Source: Flavobacterium dankookense (lineage in GTDB: Bacteria; Bacteroidota; Bacteroidia; Flavobacteriales; Flavobacteriaceae). Taken from it: a DNA stretch of 64,000 nt. The notes beneath the pieces are model-generated. The model was not told the origin of the DNA. It made no database searches and was given only the letters and a program-made list of their open reading frames with translations. The stretch is taken from NCBI RefSeq assembly GCF_004362665.1, contig NZ_SNXR01000017.1:1-64000 (forward strand), read 5' to 3'. Below are positions 61,234-64,000 of this stretch, piece by piece (within the stretch, counting starts at the first letter, position 1; each line of letters opens with the position of its first letter). The translations under genes were made by a program, and so were the position numbers.

Positions 61234-63072
61234 ATGAAAAAAATTCTACACTTTATGTTATTTGTATGTGCGATTGGAACGACCAATGCACAAACACCTA
61301 TTTATGAGTTTAATTTTGATAACACTATGGCAAACTCTTTTGGAAGCGGTTCAATCTCTCCTTGGTCAGAGGTTAATTTAGGTGGATTAAACTCTGTTAG
61401 TTATGTTGTTGACAGAAATGGACAAGCCAACTCGGCTATAAATATTCCAGCAACTTCATCTTTTACTGCTAATGCACCTTTACTTCCGCAAAGTAATGCT
61501 GCTAGGTCAATATCATTTTGGGTCAAATTTATTGGCGATACTGATAATAAAAACTTCCCAGTAACAGGTTGGGGAACTGGAAACCCAAATCAAGCTTTTG
61601 GATTTTGGAGAACCGGAATACAAAACTCTTACTATACTTGGGGTTCAGGAAATGACTATAATGTGCCTCAAACTAATGCACAAATACAAGCTAATAACAA
61701 TGGTTGGGTACATATTGCAATAACTTACACAGGAACTACTTTATCGATATTTTTTAATGGTGTTGATGCTGGTAACTATCAACGAACTCTTAATACAACA
61801 GGTGCAACACTTTCATTAAATAGATTAGTAAATGGTTCTGTTGGTAATGCAACTGCAACTCAAATAGATGATTTAAAAATTTATGATACTGCTCTAACAA
61901 CAGCTCAAGTATTAAGTTTGTATAACCCAAATGCTTCTGGAAATCCGCCAGTAATTTCCAACGTTTCTAATTCGTCACCTACTTCCAATAGCGCTTTTGT
62001 AAATTTTAGCTTAAATCCTGGCGGAACTACGACTACAACTTCTATTGTTGTAACACCATTAGATGGAGGAATTGGATCGGTTTTCAACGGACCAACAGCT
62101 TCTGGAAGTACAACCCAACAATTAAGTTATAACATAACTGGATTAAATCCTGCTTCTTGCTATACTTACAGAGTTGAGGCAAGTAATAGCGCAGTAAGTC
62201 TTGTGCAATCGCCAATAGAAATGTTTTGTACAAATGACGCTAATTTTAATAAAACTCCAATCTATCATTTTGAATTTAATGGAAACACTCAGGAAAAAAG
62301 AGATGCTTCATTAGCATTTGGTAATCCAAACTCAGGGTTTGTAAATAACAACACAGCCATTCGTTTAAACAATAATGTACAAGCATTAAATCTACCCTTT
62401 TTGCCTCAAGGGTTTAAACCAAGAACTGTTGCAATTAGAGTGTTTTTCGAGTCAGGTGCTTTATCGCAAACTAATAATGTTTTTAGTTATGGAACAGCAA
62501 CAGCCAGCCAGTCATTTGGTTATGATCAAGAAACAGCTTCTCAAGCAAATCACTATTATTGGTCAAATGACAACATTTTTTCCAATCCAGTTAATTTTGG
62601 AACGTACTATACTATGGTGTTTGTTTATGACGGACTTGACACAAGAATTTATAAAGATGGTATTCAGGTTGATATCAGTTCAAACACACCAAATACCGTT
62701 GGGACACTATTTAGATTGGGTAGAACAACTACTGGTTTAGGAGGATTTTTTAATGGTAGAGTAGATGATTTACGAATTTATAATGATACGCTGAGTGCAA
62801 CAGAAGTGGCAGTTTTAACCAATTCATTATCAAATAATGATTTTTCTAATAATTTGAACTTCAGTTTGTATCCAAATCCTGCAAATTCTATTGTAAACAT
62901 AAATTTAGAAACCGAACTAAAATCAGTTGAAATCTATTCTTTACAGGGACAAAAAGTGATTTCAACAACCGAAAAACAAGTTAATGTTTCAAATCTTTCT
63001 AATGGAATTTATATGATTAGGGTAGAAGATGTTGATGGCTTGTCAAATACCAAAAAATTAGTCATCAAATAA
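61234..63072 (+). CDS. LamG/concanavalin-like protein with T9SS type A sorting domain
   Basis: 612 residues. Signal peptide MKKILHFMLFVCAIGTTNAQ. Two concanavalin A/LamG-type domains (about 25-230 and 345-520: RSISFWVKFIGD, GWVHIAITYTGTTLSIFFNG, IDDLKIYDTAL and VDDLRIYNDTL) flank a fibronectin-III-like domain (about 235-335). The C-terminal ~75 residues (FSLYPNPANSIVNINLETEL, VEIYSLQGQKVIS, GIYMIRVEDVDG) are the Por secretion/type A sorting domain. Predicted to bind a glycan or protein ligand at the surface. Next to the LytS/LytTR pair. Confidence 0.9.
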   Translation: MKKILHFMLFVCAIGTTNAQTPIYEFNFDNTMANSFGSGSISPWSEVNLGGLNSVSYVVDRNGQANSAINIPATSSFTANAPLLPQSNAARSISFWVKFIGDTDNKNFPVTGWGTGNPNQAFGFWRTGIQNSYYTWGSGNDYNVPQTNAQIQANNNGWVHIAITYTGTTLSIFFNGVDAGNYQRTLNTTGATLSLNRLVNGSVGNATATQIDDLKIYDTALTTAQVLSLYNPNASGNPPVISNVSNSSPTSNSAFVNFSLNPGGTTTTTSIVVTPLDGGIGSVFNGPTASGSTTQQLSYNITGLNPASCYTYRVEASNSAVSLVQSPIEMFCTNDANFNKTPIYHFEFNGNTQEKRDASLAFGNPNSGFVNNNTAIRLNNNVQALNLPFLPQGFKPRTVAIRVFFESGALSQTNNVFSYGTATASQSFGYDQETASQANHYYWSNDNIFSNPVNFGTYYTMVFVYDGLDTRIYKDGIQVDISSNTPNTVGTLFRLGRTTTGLGGFFNGRVDDLRIYNDTLSATEVAVLTNSLSNNDFSNNLNFSLYPNPANSIVNINLETELKSVEIYSLQGQKVISTTEKQVNVSNLSNGIYMIRVEDVDGLSNTKKLVIK

Positions 63073-63081
63073 GTTATAATT

Positions 63082-63117
63082 AAAAAAGCGTAACTAATAA
63101 CTAGTTACGTTTTTTTA
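63082..63117 (+). terminator. terminator after LamG gene
   Basis: AAAAAAGCGTAACTA and TAGTTACGTTTTTT pair around ATAAC; strong U-tail hairpin. Confidence 0.85.
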
Positions 63118-63252
63118 AAAATAAGTTAATAAATTTTTTATGAAATATTTTATTAAATACAGATTAGAAGTGACAATATTTCTGATTTATAGTATAATTA
63201 TGGTTATAGCTTTTATGTTATTTGTATAACAAGTAGGTTGTTTTTTGATTGT

Positions 63253-63280
63253 TAAAACCAAGTATTTATGCTTGGTTTTA
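63253..63280 (-). terminator. terminator of ketoacyl synthase gene
   Basis: TAAAACCAAG and CTTGGTTTTA pair around an 8-base loop; the hairpin includes the stop codon of the leftward gene. Confidence 0.75.
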
Positions 63281-64000
63281 TATTTTATACACAATCGCAT
63301 TCACATTCATACCTGCGCCAACTGAGGCAAAAATAATAACATCACCTTTATTAAGTGAGTGATTTTCTAGTTCGCCTTTTACTAATAAATCATAAAGTGT
63401 AGGAACGGTGGCAACACTTGAGTTACCCAATTTATGAATACTCATCGGCATAATGCCTTCGGGAGTTGCTTGCCCAAATAGTTTGTAAAAACGGTTGATA
63501 ATCGCCTCGTCCATTTTTTCATTGGCTTGGTGAATAAGTATTTTTTTCACTTGGTCAATACCAATGCCGCTTTTATCTAAACACGATTTCATGGCTTTTG
63601 GCACATTGCTCAATGCAAATTCATAAATTTTTCTACCGTGCATTTTTATGTAGCGAACATCAGGATCATGGTCTTTGTTGAACGAGTTGCCAAAGAAAAG
63701 ATAGTAAGCTTCGTCATAAGTAAACGTAGCCGTTTCGTGTGCTAAAATACCGCCTTCTTCTTCTGTTGCTTCTATCACTGTAGCACCAGCACCATCGGAG
63801 TAAATCATGCTATCGCGGTCGTGCATATCAACCACGCGCGAAAGCGTTTCGGCACCAATAACCAAACATTTTTTTGCCATTCCGGCTTTGATAAACGCTT
63901 GGGCTTGTATCACGCCTTCAACCCAACCAGGGCAACCAAAAAGCATGTCATAGCAAACGCAACTTGGGTTTTTAATTCGCAAATTATATTTTACTCTAGT
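63278..64000 (-). CDS. beta-ketoacyl-ACP synthase III-like protein, 5' end missing
   Basis: The frame continues to the last base of the window, so the N-terminus lies outside. The visible ~240 residues include CYDMLFGCPGW (probable catalytic Cys), GAETLSRVVDMHDRDSMIYS, YSDGAGATVIEA, LIHQANEKMDEA (catalytic His) and LGNSSVATVPTLYDLL (catalytic Asn). FabH-type enzymes condense acetyl-CoA with malonyl-ACP at the start of fatty acid synthesis. The specific paralogue cannot be decided from the fragment. Confidence 0.9.
   Translation of the reverse strand, partial: TRVKYNLRIKNPSCVCYDMLFGCPGWVEGVIQAQAFIKAGMAKKCLVIGAETLSRVVDMHDRDSMIYSDGAGATVIEATEEEGGILAHETATFTYDEAYYLFFGNSFNKDHDPDVRYIKMHGRKIYEFALSNVPKAMKSCLDKSGIGIDQVKKILIHQANEKMDEAIINRFYKLFGQATPEGIMPMSIHKLGNSSVATVPTLYDLLVKGELENHSLNKGDVIIFASVGAGMNVNAIVYKI

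Overview
The window looks like a chromosomal segment of a Bacteroidota bacterium, most likely Flavobacterium or a close relative. The DNA is AT-rich. Promoters follow the Bacteroidota pattern (TTTG, about 19 bp, TAnnTTTG). The gene set is typical of a gliding flavobacterium: gldJ, porU, porV, PorP/SprF, very large surface proteins with gliding-motility C-terminal sorting domains, and a LamG protein with a type A type IX secretion (T9SS) sorting tail.

Layout. 1-390: 3' tip of a 5S rRNA gene, its terminator and a 21-bp repeat array. 424-5096: glutamate dehydrogenase, a TonB/ExbD/ExbB set and folC. 5113-6421: tRNA-Val followed by a 363-bp module (tRNA 3' end, terminator, GIY-YIG gene) present twice plus a stub, then hairpin-rich DNA. 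6422-8794: small secreted proteins, a secreted DNase I-like enzyme and a lineage-specific gene. 8870-12866: a compact four-gene operon (secreted protein, DUF4041/T5orf172 nuclease-like protein, ABC-type ATPase with a possible C-terminal HEPN RNase motif, dual-specificity-type phosphatase); this is the best candidate for an undescribed, possibly defensive, system. 12902-23525: a surface-protein island with a PorP/SprF protein and a 1934-residue T9SS surface protein, bracketed by two composite repeat arrays and followed by a TPR sensor kinase/NarL-type regulator pair and a polyproline mini-lipoprotein. Two identical palindromes at an identical distance from two promoters suggest a shared operator.

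23857-41649: murF, gldJ, porU, porV, cdd, the pdhA/pdhC pair, anmK, an acyl-CoA dehydrogenase, a Crp-type regulator and a peroxiredoxin/outer membrane pair. 41870-47622: DinB, NRDE and ATP-grasp proteins in an overlapping operon, a LysE-like protein, an SDR, a second 21-bp repeat array, a SprT-like protein and manC. 47734-55139: two paralogous giant T9SS proteins in tandem. 55143-58130: MlaE/MlaF, a glycosyltransferase and a methyltransferase. 58157-63072: a LytS/LytTR two-component pair next to a LamG T9SS protein; the intergenic region holds two pairs of LytTR-type direct repeats. 63278-64000: a truncated ketoacyl-ACP synthase III.

The main theme is the cell surface: secretion machinery (PorU, PorV, GldJ), its large cargo proteins, and two signalling systems whose probable DNA targets are visible next to those cargo genes. 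Family assignments come from recognising motifs and overall architecture by eye; no database search was run.
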